Numbered from the stretch's first letter, positions 1 through 7,260 are shown. The stretch: DNA of 14,584 nt from Bordetella parapertussis (GCA_945901825.1 CAMDMC010000037.1:1-14584); one strand, 5' to 3'. Notes: generated by a model from the sequence alone, not told the origin. Made by a program: numbers and translations.

Positions 1-1023
1 CCTACTGTCGTTGACACAATTCGTCAGGACACCACCAACGACCGATTGGAAAATGTTGAGTTAAAGACGGAGACCAAAAAAGAAGATCCACGTCCCGACC
101 CCGAGACCCAGGCGCAGGCCAAGGCCGTGGAGAAGGCGCTTGCTCAAGAGATCGCTAAGGGCCTTGTTGAAGTGAAGGCTGAGGGCAAGAAGGTGGTGGT
201 GCAGATGAACCCCCCTGTGGGTAAAGACCAGGGCCAAGGCGGTGGTGCGGGCACTCAGGGTGCGCAGGCAGCAGGCGGTGGCGCGAAGGGAGAATCCAGC
301 GCAGGCGGTGGCGAGCAGGGCGCGAAGATGGCGGGTGCGGCTGAGAAGGGCGAATCATCTGCCGGGGGTGGAACGGGCCAAAAGGGCGAATCGACCGCAG
401 GTGTTGTACCGCAAGAAACCATTGAAATTTTTGCCAAGGTGGCCCAGGTTCAGTCGCAAATTACCGCTCAGGTGGAGGTTCGGGCGGCAGGCGCCCAGGC
501 CGAAGGAGCTGGCGGGGCCACTGGTCAGGCCGGAACGAAGGCGGGTGCGGCAGGTACTGCGGGTGCAAGCGAGGCCGAGGTGGCCAACCGGTTGCAGCAA
601 ATTCAGTCCGACCTTGCCAAAGAGATTGCCAATGGGCAGGCCGAGGTCTTCCGAGACGGCATGAAGATTGTGATTCGTCTGGCTGAGCAAGGGTCGTTTG
701 TCAGTGGCCGGTCCGAGTTGCAACAGGGTTTTCTGCCCTTGCTTGAAAAGGTAGGAAAAACTGTGGCCTCAGGCAATGGCCAGGTGAAGATCGAGGGCCA
801 CACCGACAACGTTCCAGTGGTTATGAACGAGCGGTTTAAGTCGAACTGGGATCTATCCGCCGCCCGTTCCTCGGCCGTGGCCGATTTCATGGCCCAGCGG
901 GCCGGTGTTTCCATGAGTCGCATCAGCGTCAGTGGTCATGCCGATACACGCCCAGTGGATGTCAACACCACGGCCGCAGGCCGAGCCAAAAATCGGCGTA
1001 TCGAAATTATTGTTGACGGTTGA
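1..1023 (+). CDS. motB: MotB/PomB-like flagellar stator protein, 3' part (5' end outside window)
   Basis: This is the periplasmic part of a stator protein that anchors the ion-driven torque generator to peptidoglycan. The reading frame is open from base 1, so the gene starts upstream. The TTG at 46 is only an internal codon, and the N-terminal membrane helix and plug lie outside the window. The first residues (PTVVDTIRQDTTNDRLENVEL) resemble the post-plug linker of PomB/LafU-type stators. The C-terminal OmpA-like domain is seen from about 660: GSFVSG, then IEGHTDNVPV, NWDLSAARS, SGHADTRPVD and a final KNRRIEI, the usual peptidoglycan-binding motifs. Oddities are a linker module present twice (about 133-210 and 604-681) and, between them, a Gly/Ala-rich stretch with three KGES(S/T)AG repeats. 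The stop codon lies 1 base from that of the convergent activator gene. Family membership is secure; Na+ or H+ coupling cannot be decided here. Confidence 0.93.
   Translation, partial: PTVVDTIRQDTTNDRLENVELKTETKKEDPRPDPETQAQAKAVEKALAQEIAKGLVEVKAEGKKVVVQMNPPVGKDQGQGGGAGTQGAQAAGGGAKGESSAGGGEQGAKMAGAAEKGESSAGGGTGQKGESTAGVVPQETIEIFAKVAQVQSQITAQVEVRAAGAQAEGAGGATGQAGTKAGAAGTAGASEAEVANRLQQIQSDLAKEIANGQAEVFRDGMKIVIRLAEQGSFVSGRSELQQGFLPLLEKVGKTVASGNGQVKIEGHTDNVPVVMNERFKSNWDLSAARSSAVADFMAQRAGVSMSRISVSGHADTRPVDVNTTAAGRAKNRRIEIIVDG
286..402 (+). repeat. KGESSAGGG-type low-complexity repeats inside the stator gene
   Basis: Three related coding units begin at 286, 346 and 382. The first two encode KGESSAGGG and the third encodes KGESTAG. 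They lie in a longer Gly/Ala/Gln-rich segment (about 220-405) that separates two copies of the stator linker motif. The DNA copies differ at synonymous positions, so this is not a very recent duplication. The stretch is likely disordered. Confidence 0.7.
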
Positions 1024-1024
1024 T

Positions 1025-2227
1025 TTAAGCCGTGGAGGCCTCGTCGGCCTGCGCCTTGAGGTTGTACTTATTAATTTTTTCAATTAGTGTTGTTCGCTGA
1101 ATAGCTAAAATACGAGCCGTTTGAGAGACATTGCCGTCTGCCTGTTGCAACGCCTGCTCAATTAGTGTTTTTTCAAGCTCCGCAATCCGCTGCTTCAGTG
1201 GAATGGAATCGAGAGCAGGCAACGGCGTGCCCTGGGCCAGGGCAATTAGGTCTTCGATGGGGTTGTAGTCGGCGGGGCCGAGAGCCGCAGGCATTAGGCT
1301 TGATACGTCGACCGTTTCGAGGTGAACCGGCTCCGGTTCGTCGCTGCGCGGGTCTGGCGGGAGATGGGGAGGTTGACGGCTCTCGTCAGTAGTCAAGGGT
1401 GCCGCAACTGGGAGGTCCTTGGCTGCGGGGGCGTCTGTGGAACCCTCCCAAAGCCTTTCACGCAGGCCCTTGGGCAGCATCATGGCAGGAATGTCGGTGT
1501 AGCAAATGGATTTGCCTGGGAAGAGCGCGCTGAAGCGGGCCATAAGGTTTGAAAGCTCGCGAATGTTGCCTGGCCAGGTGTAACTGTGCAGCTCATGCAT
1601 CAGACGCTCAGAGAGTTCGATGGGCCGTTTATTGGGGTTCGCATGCACCCTGCCAAAGTGCTCGCAAAGGGCCGCGATGTCTTCAGGCCGATCGCGCAGG
1701 GGCGGCGTGGTAACCGGAAGAACATTCAGGCGGTAGTACAAGTCTTCACGAAAACGACCCGTCTGAACCTCAAGCTCAAGGTCTTTATGGGTGGCTGCCA
1801 CCACGCGAACATTGATGTCGATGGGCTTGTTCGACCCGATGGGGTCAACGCTTCGCTCTTGCAGCACGCGCAAAAGCTTGACCTGCATATCGAGGGGCAG
1901 GTCGCCAATTTCATCAAGGAAGAGGGTGCCGTCTTGGGCAAGTTCAAAGCGACCCATGCGATCGGAGATAGCCCCCGTGAATGCTCCCTTGCGGTGGCCG
2001 AAGAGTTCGCTTTCAATGAGGTCTTTGGGAATGGCCCCGCAGTTCACCGGAACGAACCGCTTGGCTGCACGCTGGGAATGGTCGTGCAGGGCGCGCGCAA
2101 CCAACTCTTTACCGGTGCCGCTTTCGCCAATAACCAAAACGGTCGCGTCCGACTGGGCAACGGACTCGATAAGCCGCTTTAGACTTAAGATGGTTTCGCT
2201 GCGCCCGATTATTGCGTCAAGGCTCAC
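1025..2227 (-). CDS. Sigma54-dependent transcriptional activator, FleQ/FlrA-like, without N-terminal regulatory domain
   Basis: A bacterial enhancer-binding protein that remodels sigma54-RNA polymerase by ATP hydrolysis. The AAA+ domain starts at the N-terminus: Walker A GESGTGKE (residues 34-41), the sigma54-contacting loop GAFTGA (81-86), Walker [10 protein letters not shown] (101-109) and the arginine-finger region [11 protein letters not shown] (159-169). A Fis-type helix-turn-helix lies near residues 364-390 ([19 protein letters not shown]) and closely resembles that of FleQ. Pseudomonas FleQ is about 490 residues and carries an extra N-terminal FleQ domain; here only about 10 residues precede the AAA+ fold. 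A Pro-rich linker of roughly 80 residues (about 250-335) separates AAA+ from the HTH, which is unusual. The start is GTG at 2227 with AGGAG 11 bases upstream. Sigma54 promoters elsewhere in the window are plausible targets. It may be a second, FleQ-derived regulator rather than the master regulator itself. Confidence 0.9.
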   Translation of the reverse strand: MSLDAIIGRSETILSLKRLIESVAQSDATVLVIGESGTGKELVARALHDHSQRAAKRFVPVNCGAIPKDLIESELFGHRKGAFTGAISDRMGRFELAQDGTLFLDEIGDLPLDMQVKLLRVLQERSVDPIGSNKPIDINVRVVAATHKDLELEVQTGRFREDLYYRLNVLPVTTPPLRDRPEDIAALCEHFGRVHANPNKRPIELSERLMHELHSYTWPGNIRELSNLMARFSALFPGKSICYTDIPAMMLPKGLRERLWEGSTDAPAAKDLPVAAPLTTDESRQPPHLPPDPRSDEPEPVHLETVDVSSLMPAALGPADYNPIEDLIALAQGTPLPALDSIPLKQRIAELEKTLIEQALQQADGNVSQTARILAIQRTTLIEKINKYNLKAQADEASTA

Positions 2228-2289
2228 GGAACTTGGTGCTCCTAATATAAGCAGAGCTTTGAGTTTACGGGAATTTCGGCTGTTTTAAT

Positions 2290-2316
2290 TAAAGCATCCC
2301 TAGCCCCGGTCGAATT
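2290..2316 (+). promoter_or_regulatory. Candidate sigma28 promoter upstream of flgP
   Basis: TAAAGCAT at 2290-2297, an 11-base spacer, then GTCGAATT at 2309-2316. The -35 half fits the FliA consensus TAAAGTTT at 6 of 8 positions; the -10 half shares only G.CGA with GCCGATAA. The spacing and the GTCGA core match the better candidate in front of flgM. It lies about 45 bases before the flgP start codon. Tentative. Confidence 0.35.
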
Positions 2317-2361
2317 TAAAAGTATTCGGCATTCGTGTCACCACCTTAGAAGGAACTTGAG

Positions 2362-2958
2362 ATGAAACGAAATCGTCTTTTAATTGCATTGGGAACGGGT
2401 CTTCTTGGCTTTGGCCTTGCGGGATGCTCGGGCATGCCCACTCTATCAGGTAACGTCCCACCCATTCGAACGGTTGATCATATTGAGGTGACCAAGGTTA
2501 AAGCGGCTGAGGAGGCGGTAAAAAAAGCCGAGGAAGAGGCTAAGGCCGCGAAATCGGCCAAGGCCCCACCAAGCCCTCGGGGCCTTGTGGAATCCATGAT
2601 TGAGCGCCGTCAGGCCATGACCGCCACGGGCTACGCCGTAGTGAGCGTGCAGAACCATCGGTTACCCGCCCAGCAACGACTTCTGGCCATTCGTGCCTCA
2701 AAGCTTGATGCCTACCGCTCTTTAACCGAGCAGGTCTATGGTCAGTACCTTGATGCCACAACCACCGTGGCCGACATGGTGGTGCAAAGCGATAGTTTTA
2801 GGGCGCGTGTTGAGGGTGTTATTTACGGCGCCAGCCTGGTAAGCATTACGCCTGTTGGCGACGACACTTACGAGACAACCTTGTCGCTTGAGTCCGCTGT
2901 CGTGGACGATATTCGTAATTTGTATCTCGCTCAGCTTGCCTCGGCGAGAACGCGCTAG
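2362..2958 (+). CDS. flgP: FlgP-like outer membrane lipoprotein (LPP20 family)
   Basis: A predicted outer-membrane lipoprotein of the flagellar basal disc, which in polar-flagellated bacteria surrounds the LP ring. The signal peptide MKRNRLLIALGTGLLGFGLA ends in a lipobox LAGC with the lipidated Cys at residue 22. Residues 48-70 form a charged Glu/Lys/Ala helix followed by Pro, a likely spacer. The conserved FlgP/LPP20 part begins near residue 90: ATGYAVVSVQ, RLLAIRASKLDAYRSLTEQVYG and a VEGVIYGAS segment. Length (198 residues) is a little above usual FlgP because of the spacer. The ATG has a good ribosome site (GAAGGAAC, 2349-2356). It leads the plus-strand block and is followed by flgT, its usual functional partner. 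FlgO is not seen in the window. Confidence 0.85.
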   Translation: MKRNRLLIALGTGLLGFGLAGCSGMPTLSGNVPPIRTVDHIEVTKVKAAEEAVKKAEEEAKAAKSAKAPPSPRGLVESMIERRQAMTATGYAVVSVQNHRLPAQQRLLAIRASKLDAYRSLTEQVYGQYLDATTTVADMVVQSDSFRARVEGVIYGASLVSITPVGDDTYETTLSLESAVVDDIRNLYLAQLASARTR

Positions 2959-2971
2959 CGTGGTCTAGCAG

Positions 2972-3000
2972 GCCTGACCCAACATTTCGTCGGGTCAGGC
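2972..3000 (+). other. Intergenic hairpin between flgP and flgT-like gene
   Basis: A perfect 9-bp inverted repeat, GCCTGACCC (2972-2980) and GGGTCAGGC (2992-3000), with an 11-base loop. No T-run follows on either strand, so it is not a standard intrinsic terminator. It may protect the 3' end of the flgP message or be a protein-binding palindrome. Confidence 0.5.
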
Positions 3001-3032
3001 GAAAAGCCTAATCGAGCCGAAGGCCCTTCATC

Positions 3033-4616
3033 ATGAATCGCTTTATTCCTCTTCTTGTTGGGCTGACTGCTTTCTCATTCTTGGGGATGGCTCAGGCACA
3101 AAGCTTCAACCCGGCGCCTTCCGCAACGGCATCCAAGGTCTTCGAAGCACCTTTACCCAAAGAGGTGCTGCTTGAGCCGACGCCGTCAAAGGCCGCCTCG
3201 TCGTCAAGCAAGGCAAGGGCTGTGTCAAAGGCCTCAATTGGCTCTATTTCAGACGGACGGCCGCGATTTAATCCCTCGGCCTCGCAGGGTGCGCGCGCCC
3301 TTCTTGCGCCGCCTTCGGCTTTCAGAGGCCCACAGTCGTTTAATCCATCCATCTCGCCCGAGGCCCGTTTGCTACTCGCGCCAGTCTCAAAGGCCGACGA
3401 GCGTCGCGCCCGCCTAGCTGCCAATCAGCGGGATCGGGAGGCAAAAGCACTGGCGGGTCCGGGGGTCAGGGACGCCACACAGAAAAGCGAGGGCCCGCCC
3501 GAGTCGGATAAGCCTGTAAACAAGGCGGCCTCTAAGACCACTCCTAAGGACTCAGCGACCGCCCAACTCGACCTTATTCGCAGCCGCCTCATCGAGGCCG
3601 CGCAACGCTCCAACATTAATGTTCGCTCCCTTGCCTGGGTGGATTCCGAGGGTAAGCTTCACGAGGCGAGCCGGTTTGATTCGGATGCCCGTGTTCGCGG
3701 TGTGCGGGTTAACAGCTACTTGGGTGACGCATCGGTTGAGTTAGGCGCCGTCGAGGCACGCCCCAAAGACTGTTCGGCCGATGACCTGCGTTTTGCACGG
3801 CATGCCTATTTTGAAGTGCTTACCGAGACGGGTGGCAGTTTTTTCTCGGGTTCTCAGCTCAGGCTCCTGGCCCAGTACCTCGAGCCCGATTTTCGAAAGC
3901 TTTTAACCACCGACACAGGATGGCGGCTTTCAAACGTGCCAACAGGGTTTAACGGGCATAGTGGCCGAAGTCTCTATGAGCAAAGGCTTCTGGGCCAGTC
4001 GTCGGAGAATGCGAATTACCGGTTAAGTCTGCGTCTGCTTGATATGGGAAATTTTCGTAGGCCGTCATCAAAACAGTCCCCCACGCCAGCCGACCGTCCT
4101 GACTGGGTGGAGTCTGTTTTGGTGCAAACTGGTGTGCGTGAAGAACCAGAGGCTGTGGGCGTTCTTGGCCTAACCCTTACCCTCACTGAGATTTCAACGG
4201 GTCGAACCATTTCAACCAGCGCAGCCCAACTTGCCATGCGACTCGAGCGCACAGGCTATCTTGAGCCTACACAGCCGGTGGTAGTTGATCCCCAGGCCTC
4301 CCAGCAGGCGCTTCAAGCACTGCAGACCGAAGTGCGCCGCGCAATGGGCTGCAAGACGCCCGAGTACCCCGTGCTTCAGAAGGTGGGGTCCAAAGGGTTT
4401 CTTTTAAATGCTGGGCAGCAGGATGGTTTAACCGTGGGTATGCAGGTTCTTTTGTCGCCGGATGCGGGTTTTATGTCTAAGATTCTTCAGCCAGGTGTCG
4501 CGGACACGTTGATTCTTGGTGTGGTCGAGTCAGTCACCAATGACCGTGCCGTCATCCAGCAAATTGCAGGCCCTTCGGTTTCCAGTCCTGAGCGCCTGGT
4601 GGGCATGCCCATCTAA
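3033..4616 (+). CDS. flgT: FlgT-like flagellar basal-disc (H-ring) protein
   Basis: A predicted periplasmic protein of the H-ring/outer disc. It starts with a signal peptide (MNRFIPLLVGLTAFSFLGMAQA, cleavage after residue 22). Residues 23-180 are Ser/Ala/Pro-rich and contain repeated FNP motifs at 25, 79 and 103. The folded part begins near residue 183. It has a domain with KLHEASRF and VRGVRVNSYLGD (209-232), then a middle domain with two Cys overall (C247, C440). The C-terminal domain has the FlgT-like LNAGQQDGLTVGMQVLLSP (458-476) and LILGVVESV. Vibrio FlgT is about 380 residues, so this one is extended at the N-terminus. The start is supported by GAAGG at 3019-3023. Placement after flgP fits. 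Similarity to FlgT is judged by eye and strongest at the C-terminus; a FlgT-like assignment is likely, not certain. Confidence 0.7.
   Translation: MNRFIPLLVGLTAFSFLGMAQAQSFNPAPSATASKVFEAPLPKEVLLEPTPSKAASSSSKARAVSKASIGSISDGRPRFNPSASQGARALLAPPSAFRGPQSFNPSISPEARLLLAPVSKADERRARLAANQRDREAKALAGPGVRDATQKSEGPPESDKPVNKAASKTTPKDSATAQLDLIRSRLIEAAQRSNINVRSLAWVDSEGKLHEASRFDSDARVRGVRVNSYLGDASVELGAVEARPKDCSADDLRFARHAYFEVLTETGGSFFSGSQLRLLAQYLEPDFRKLLTTDTGWRLSNVPTGFNGHSGRSLYEQRLLGQSSENANYRLSLRLLDMGNFRRPSSKQSPTPADRPDWVESVLVQTGVREEPEAVGVLGLTLTLTEISTGRTISTSAAQLAMRLERTGYLEPTQPVVVDPQASQQALQALQTEVRRAMGCKTPEYPVLQKVGSKGFLLNAGQQDGLTVGMQVLLSPDAGFMSKILQPGVADTLILGVVESVTNDRAVIQQIAGPSVSSPERLVGMPI
3267..3383 (+). repeat. 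Tandem FNPS...AR.LLAP motif in the FlgT-like N-terminal extension
   Basis: The protein carries FNPSASQGARALLAP (residues 79-93) and FNPSISPEARLLLAP (103-117), 24 residues apart. A weaker relative (FNPAPSATASKVFEAP) stands directly after the signal peptide at residue 25, coded from 3105. This looks like a short linear binding motif repeated in a disordered arm. Confidence 0.6.
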
Positions 4617-4636
4617 TTAAGAAGGAGTTGCATGTT

Positions 4637-5185
4637 ATGACTACGAATGATTCTCGGCAGACGGTTCGTTGGCTTTTAGTGCTTCTGGCCATGCTCTTTC
4701 TTCTGACAGAAATGGTTCTGGCCCAGCCCATGCCCGACACTGCCCGTGCACTAAAAACACTCATGGATGCGAAGCCCGCAACGGTTGAACAACCTGCCTC
4801 GGGTGGTCCGACCATGTCAGCAGCATCCATGTCTGGCACCCCTTATGTTGTGAAGCGCGGTGACACGTTGGTCTCTCTGGTCTCAAAAATGTACGGCACT
4901 CACCCCTTTAAAAATCATGCCGTCTTTGGAATGCTTATCCAGCGCAATCCTCAGTCCTTCCTAAAGGGCAATCCGAATCGACTGCTTGAAGGGACTCGTT
5001 TAGTATTCCCCCATGCCAAAGAACTCCATCAGGTGTTGGCCGGTCAGCATCCGGAGCTTGCCGCCTCAATTGCTGCCAAGAGCGAGCCGATGTCCCCACA
5101 GGCCCAAAGCGCAGATGCCGCCGTTACTCCCCTTAAAGACGAGGTTCCCACCCATCTTCGCAAAGGTTGGGTTCGGTTCCCGTAG
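4637..5185 (+). CDS. Exported LysM/FimV-type domain protein of the flagellar operon
   Basis: A 182-residue protein of unknown exact function. Residues 12-30 form a hydrophobic signal sequence (WLLVLLAMLFLLTEMVLAQ), either cleaved after VLA or acting as an anchor. One LysM-like domain follows at about 70-115: YVVKRGDTLVSLVSKMYG, then RNPQSFLKGNPNRLLEGT and a closing LVFP. This resembles the FimV N-terminal LysM variant more than standard 44-residue LysM. The C-terminal 65 residues look disordered. The ATG at 4637 is chosen because GAAGGAG (4621-4627) stands 9 bases before it; the TTG at 4628 would abut the ribosome site. It lies between flgT and fliK-like genes. A role in binding peptidoglycan next to the basal disc is an inference. 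Confidence 0.75.
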   Translation: MTTNDSRQTVRWLLVLLAMLFLLTEMVLAQPMPDTARALKTLMDAKPATVEQPASGGPTMSAASMSGTPYVVKRGDTLVSLVSKMYGTHPFKNHAVFGMLIQRNPQSFLKGNPNRLLEGTRLVFPHAKELHQVLAGQHPELAASIAAKSEPMSPQAQSADAAVTPLKDEVPTHLRKGWVRFP

Positions 5186-5212
5186 CAACGGTCTGTTTCA
5201 ACCTTCAATGCC

Positions 5213-6415
5213 TTGGCCAGAAGTCTGGTCTGGGCGTTTGGACTTCAAGGGTGGGCTGCCCAGGTGTTGACAGGTCCCGAGGCCATCTCGCAGCTCGCGG
5301 GTGGAAAGGTCCTTCCAATCTATCTGGAAGGGCGTGTTGTTCCAGTTCAAAACGACATTAGCCGTGAGCTAGGCCTGTCAGCAAATCAGGTCATTCGCGC
5401 GGTGGTGGAGCAACGACCTGAAGGGCTCATCATCCTTATCAATGGTCGGCCGGTTGAGTTGGCCGCACAGTTGCGGTTCAGACCAGGGGACCTTATTTGG
5501 CTAAAGGTTGTACAGACGTCTCAAGGGCTTGTGCTGCAAACCACTGCGCCCCCAGCAGGCCAGGCAGGCCAGGCAGGCTCGGCAGCGCCCGGGCAGCCCT
5601 TGCCCATAGGAATAGCCGCCCCCCTACCCACAGCCGCGGTCTCCCCAATGGTTGCGAGCCTCTTTGCACAGCCTGCTAATTTCAACGGCCTGATGAGCTT
5701 ATTTTCCAGTTCGGGAAGTCTCGCGTCGTTGTCAACGCTTGCTCAGTCTTCAGGGGCACTTGGACCGTTGGCCCTTTTTCTCAATGCGCGGCCTTCAATG
5801 GGAAGGCTTTCGCCCGATGGGGTTCGCGCTGCCTTGGCTGCCTCAGGGTTTCTAACCGAGGCTCGCCTTGCGGCGGGAAAATCGGTTCGAGTTGATTTGA
5901 AAGCTGGCCTGCGTGAGGCTCTGCAAAGAATGACTGGCACCACTGCAGGTGCAGCCTCGGGCCTAAAGTCGATGCTTGAGTCAGCAGTTCGCGAACTCGA
6001 GTCCTCTCAGGCCGATGCATTATCTGCATCGAGTCAAAAGGAGTTTCTTTTTAGTTTTCTTATTCCGTTTCGCGATGCTGACCCCGTGTTAGTTACCTTT
6101 CAAAGGCCGCCCGCAGGCCCGGACGATCCTGAGGCCCCTTTTATTATCAACCTGCACACTCGCAGTGAGGGCCTTGGAGAGGTTTGGATGAAGACCGTGG
6201 TGGGTCGAAAGACTCGACTCGACCTTACCATGTGGGCCGATCGGTCCGAGACGGCTCGGCGTGCCGAGCTTGCCAAGTCAGAGCTTGCCGAGGAGTTGGA
6301 GTCTGCAGGATTGTCGTTGGCGTCCTTAATGGTTTTTCATGGACGTAGGCCTACAGAGCACCAGCCCATAGCCCCTGACGAAGGGCATGGTGTGGTCTTT
6401 GACCAGCGTGCCTAA
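5213..6415 (+). CDS. fliK: FliK-like flagellar hook-length control protein
   Basis: A predicted FliK-family protein, which is exported during hook growth, measures hook length and triggers the export switch through FlhB. The C-terminal Flg_hook-like domain lies at about residues 280-375, with IPFRDADPVLVTFQRPP, a strand pattern around FIINLHTRSEGLGEVWMKTV and a helix AELAKSELAEELESAGL. The N-terminal 250 residues are Gly/Ala/Ser/Leu-rich and low in Cys, typical of secreted FliK rulers, and include a GQAGQAG stretch coded by short direct repeats near 5550-5578. The start is uncertain. TTG at 5213 gives the longest frame but has no ribosome site. GTG at 5264, with AAGGGTGG 9 bases upstream, is a good alternative. 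The frame is the same as the preceding LysM gene and is separated from it by a single TAG. The adjacent FlhB-like gene supports the assignment. Confidence 0.75.
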   Translation: MARSLVWAFGLQGWAAQVLTGPEAISQLAGGKVLPIYLEGRVVPVQNDISRELGLSANQVIRAVVEQRPEGLIILINGRPVELAAQLRFRPGDLIWLKVVQTSQGLVLQTTAPPAGQAGQAGSAAPGQPLPIGIAAPLPTAAVSPMVASLFAQPANFNGLMSLFSSSGSLASLSTLAQSSGALGPLALFLNARPSMGRLSPDGVRAALAASGFLTEARLAAGKSVRVDLKAGLREALQRMTGTTAGAASGLKSMLESAVRELESSQADALSASSQKEFLFSFLIPFRDADPVLVTFQRPPAGPDDPEAPFIINLHTRSEGLGEVWMKTVVGRKTRLDLTMWADRSETARRAELAKSELAEELESAGLSLASLMVFHGRRPTEHQPIAPDEGHGVVFDQRA

Positions 6416-6465
6416 GCCCCCATTTCTATTTCGTCTTTCTAGCTTTAAGGCGTAATAAACGTCTG

Positions 6466-6750
6466 ATGCGTCAGCGATCCACAAAAAAGCAGCTTGAGGC
6501 CGTGGCATTGGAATACGGCAAACACAAGACGCCTGTTGTTGTTGCCAAAGGCAGCGCGGAACTTGCCCAGCTTATTGTGGAAGAGGCTGAGCGCCAGGGT
6601 GTTTACGTTGCACAAGATCCACAGCTCCTTGCCCTTTTAGCGAGGCTTGAGCTTGATCAAGAGATTCCAGAGGAGCTTTACGTCGCAGTGGCCGTTGTAC
6701 TGTCTTGGGCTTACTGGCTAAAGGGAATGCAACCAGGGGATGAAAAATAG
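6466..6750 (+). CDS. FlhB C-terminal domain-like protein (stand-alone export-switch homologue)
   Basis: A small protein (94 residues) matching the cytoplasmic C-terminal domain of FlhB/YscU export-switch proteins without membrane segments. Recognisable parts are AVALEYGKHKTPVVVAKG (residues 12-29), ELAQLIVEEAERQGVYVAQDPQLLALLARL and the end motif IPEELYVAVAVVLSWAYWLKG. The NPTH self-cleavage site of true FlhB is not present, since the protein begins just after where it would lie. Such stand-alone FlhB-like proteins are commonly coded beside fliK-type genes in proteobacteria. The ATG at 6466 has only a weak, distant AAGG (6447-6450). It lies 50 bases after the fliK-like gene. The known family view is that it can replace or modulate the FlhB C-domain; that role here is inferred. 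Confidence 0.88.
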   Translation: MRQRSTKKQLEAVALEYGKHKTPVVVAKGSAELAQLIVEEAERQGVYVAQDPQLLALLARLELDQEIPEELYVAVAVVLSWAYWLKGMQPGDEK

Positions 6751-6777
6751 GCCTAGACCACACCTTAAAAATAAGGG

Positions 6778-6809
6778 CCAAGACGGCTAAGACGGCCAAG
6801 ATGGCTAAG
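6778..6809. repeat. 9-bp tandem repeat between convergent genes
   Basis: Units CCAAGACGG (6778), CTAAGACGG (6787), CCAAGATGG (6796) and a partial CTAAG (6805) follow each other without gaps, running up to the flgN stop codon. They fill most of the short gap between the convergent FlhB-like gene and flgN. No terminator with a T-run is visible here. Confidence 0.6.
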
Positions 6810-7223
6810 TTAGGCGTCGGTGTAGCTCGAACGGCGTTTGTTTGCAGCCAGTCGTCCTAATCTATCGTAGACCTCAACAGAACTGGTGGCATCTGCCCCC
6901 TGAAGCGTTCGAAGCGCTGAGCGTATGGCATCAAGCTTGCGCTGAATAAGTATGGCGTTGCGTTGGTGTCGGTCGCGGCATTCGCGCACAAGTTGCTGGA
7001 AGCCCTCCCACTCGGCGCTAAGTCCGGCTTGCGAGCCTTGAGAGCCCTCTGTGCTGTTCGCCTTAGGAGGGGGTACTTGGGAAATTTTTTTCAGAAGGTC
7101 AACCTTGTTGGGTTGAAGCCTCTCGAAATGTTCGAGGTCTTGTGTTTTTAGTGCCTCGAACTCTTCGTCAAGAAGAAGGGAAAGCAAGCGGGCGGAGTCA
7201 ATAAAGCCCGAAAGGCCCGCCAT
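6810..7223 (-). CDS. flgN: FlgN-like flagellar export chaperone
   Basis: A cytoplasmic chaperone expected to bind the hook-filament junction proteins FlgK and FlgL. The protein (137 residues) is almost wholly helical. It has an acidic N-terminal helix (LLSLLLDEEFEALKTQDLEHF), a loop with a Ser/Gln-rich insert at about 50-66, then WEGFQQLVRECRDRHQRNAILI, the usual FlgN signature with a conserved RN, and the C-terminal YDRLGR. Size is typical (about 140). It is the second gene after flgM, 37 bases downstream, as in many flgMN operons. No ribosome site is visible before the ATG (7221-7223), so translation may depend on flgM translation. Confidence 0.9.
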   Translation of the reverse strand: MAGLSGFIDSARLLSLLLDEEFEALKTQDLEHFERLQPNKVDLLKKISQVPPPKANSTEGSQGSQAGLSAEWEGFQQLVRECRDRHQRNAILIQRKLDAIRSALRTLQGADATSSVEVYDRLGRLAANKRRSSYTDA

Positions 7224-7260
7224 TGGATTAGTGGAGGCAATAGGTCAAAAGGACAGTTCG

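Noticed and set aside
1586..2182. Open plus-strand frame of 198 codons inside the activator gene
   Set aside because: It is antisense to the conserved AAA+ domain, has no family signature and no ribosome site; its length reflects codon bias of the true gene.
2228..2289. TATATT box as a sigma70 promoter for the activator gene
   Set aside because: No acceptable -35 box is found 16-18 bases upstream, so I do not list it.
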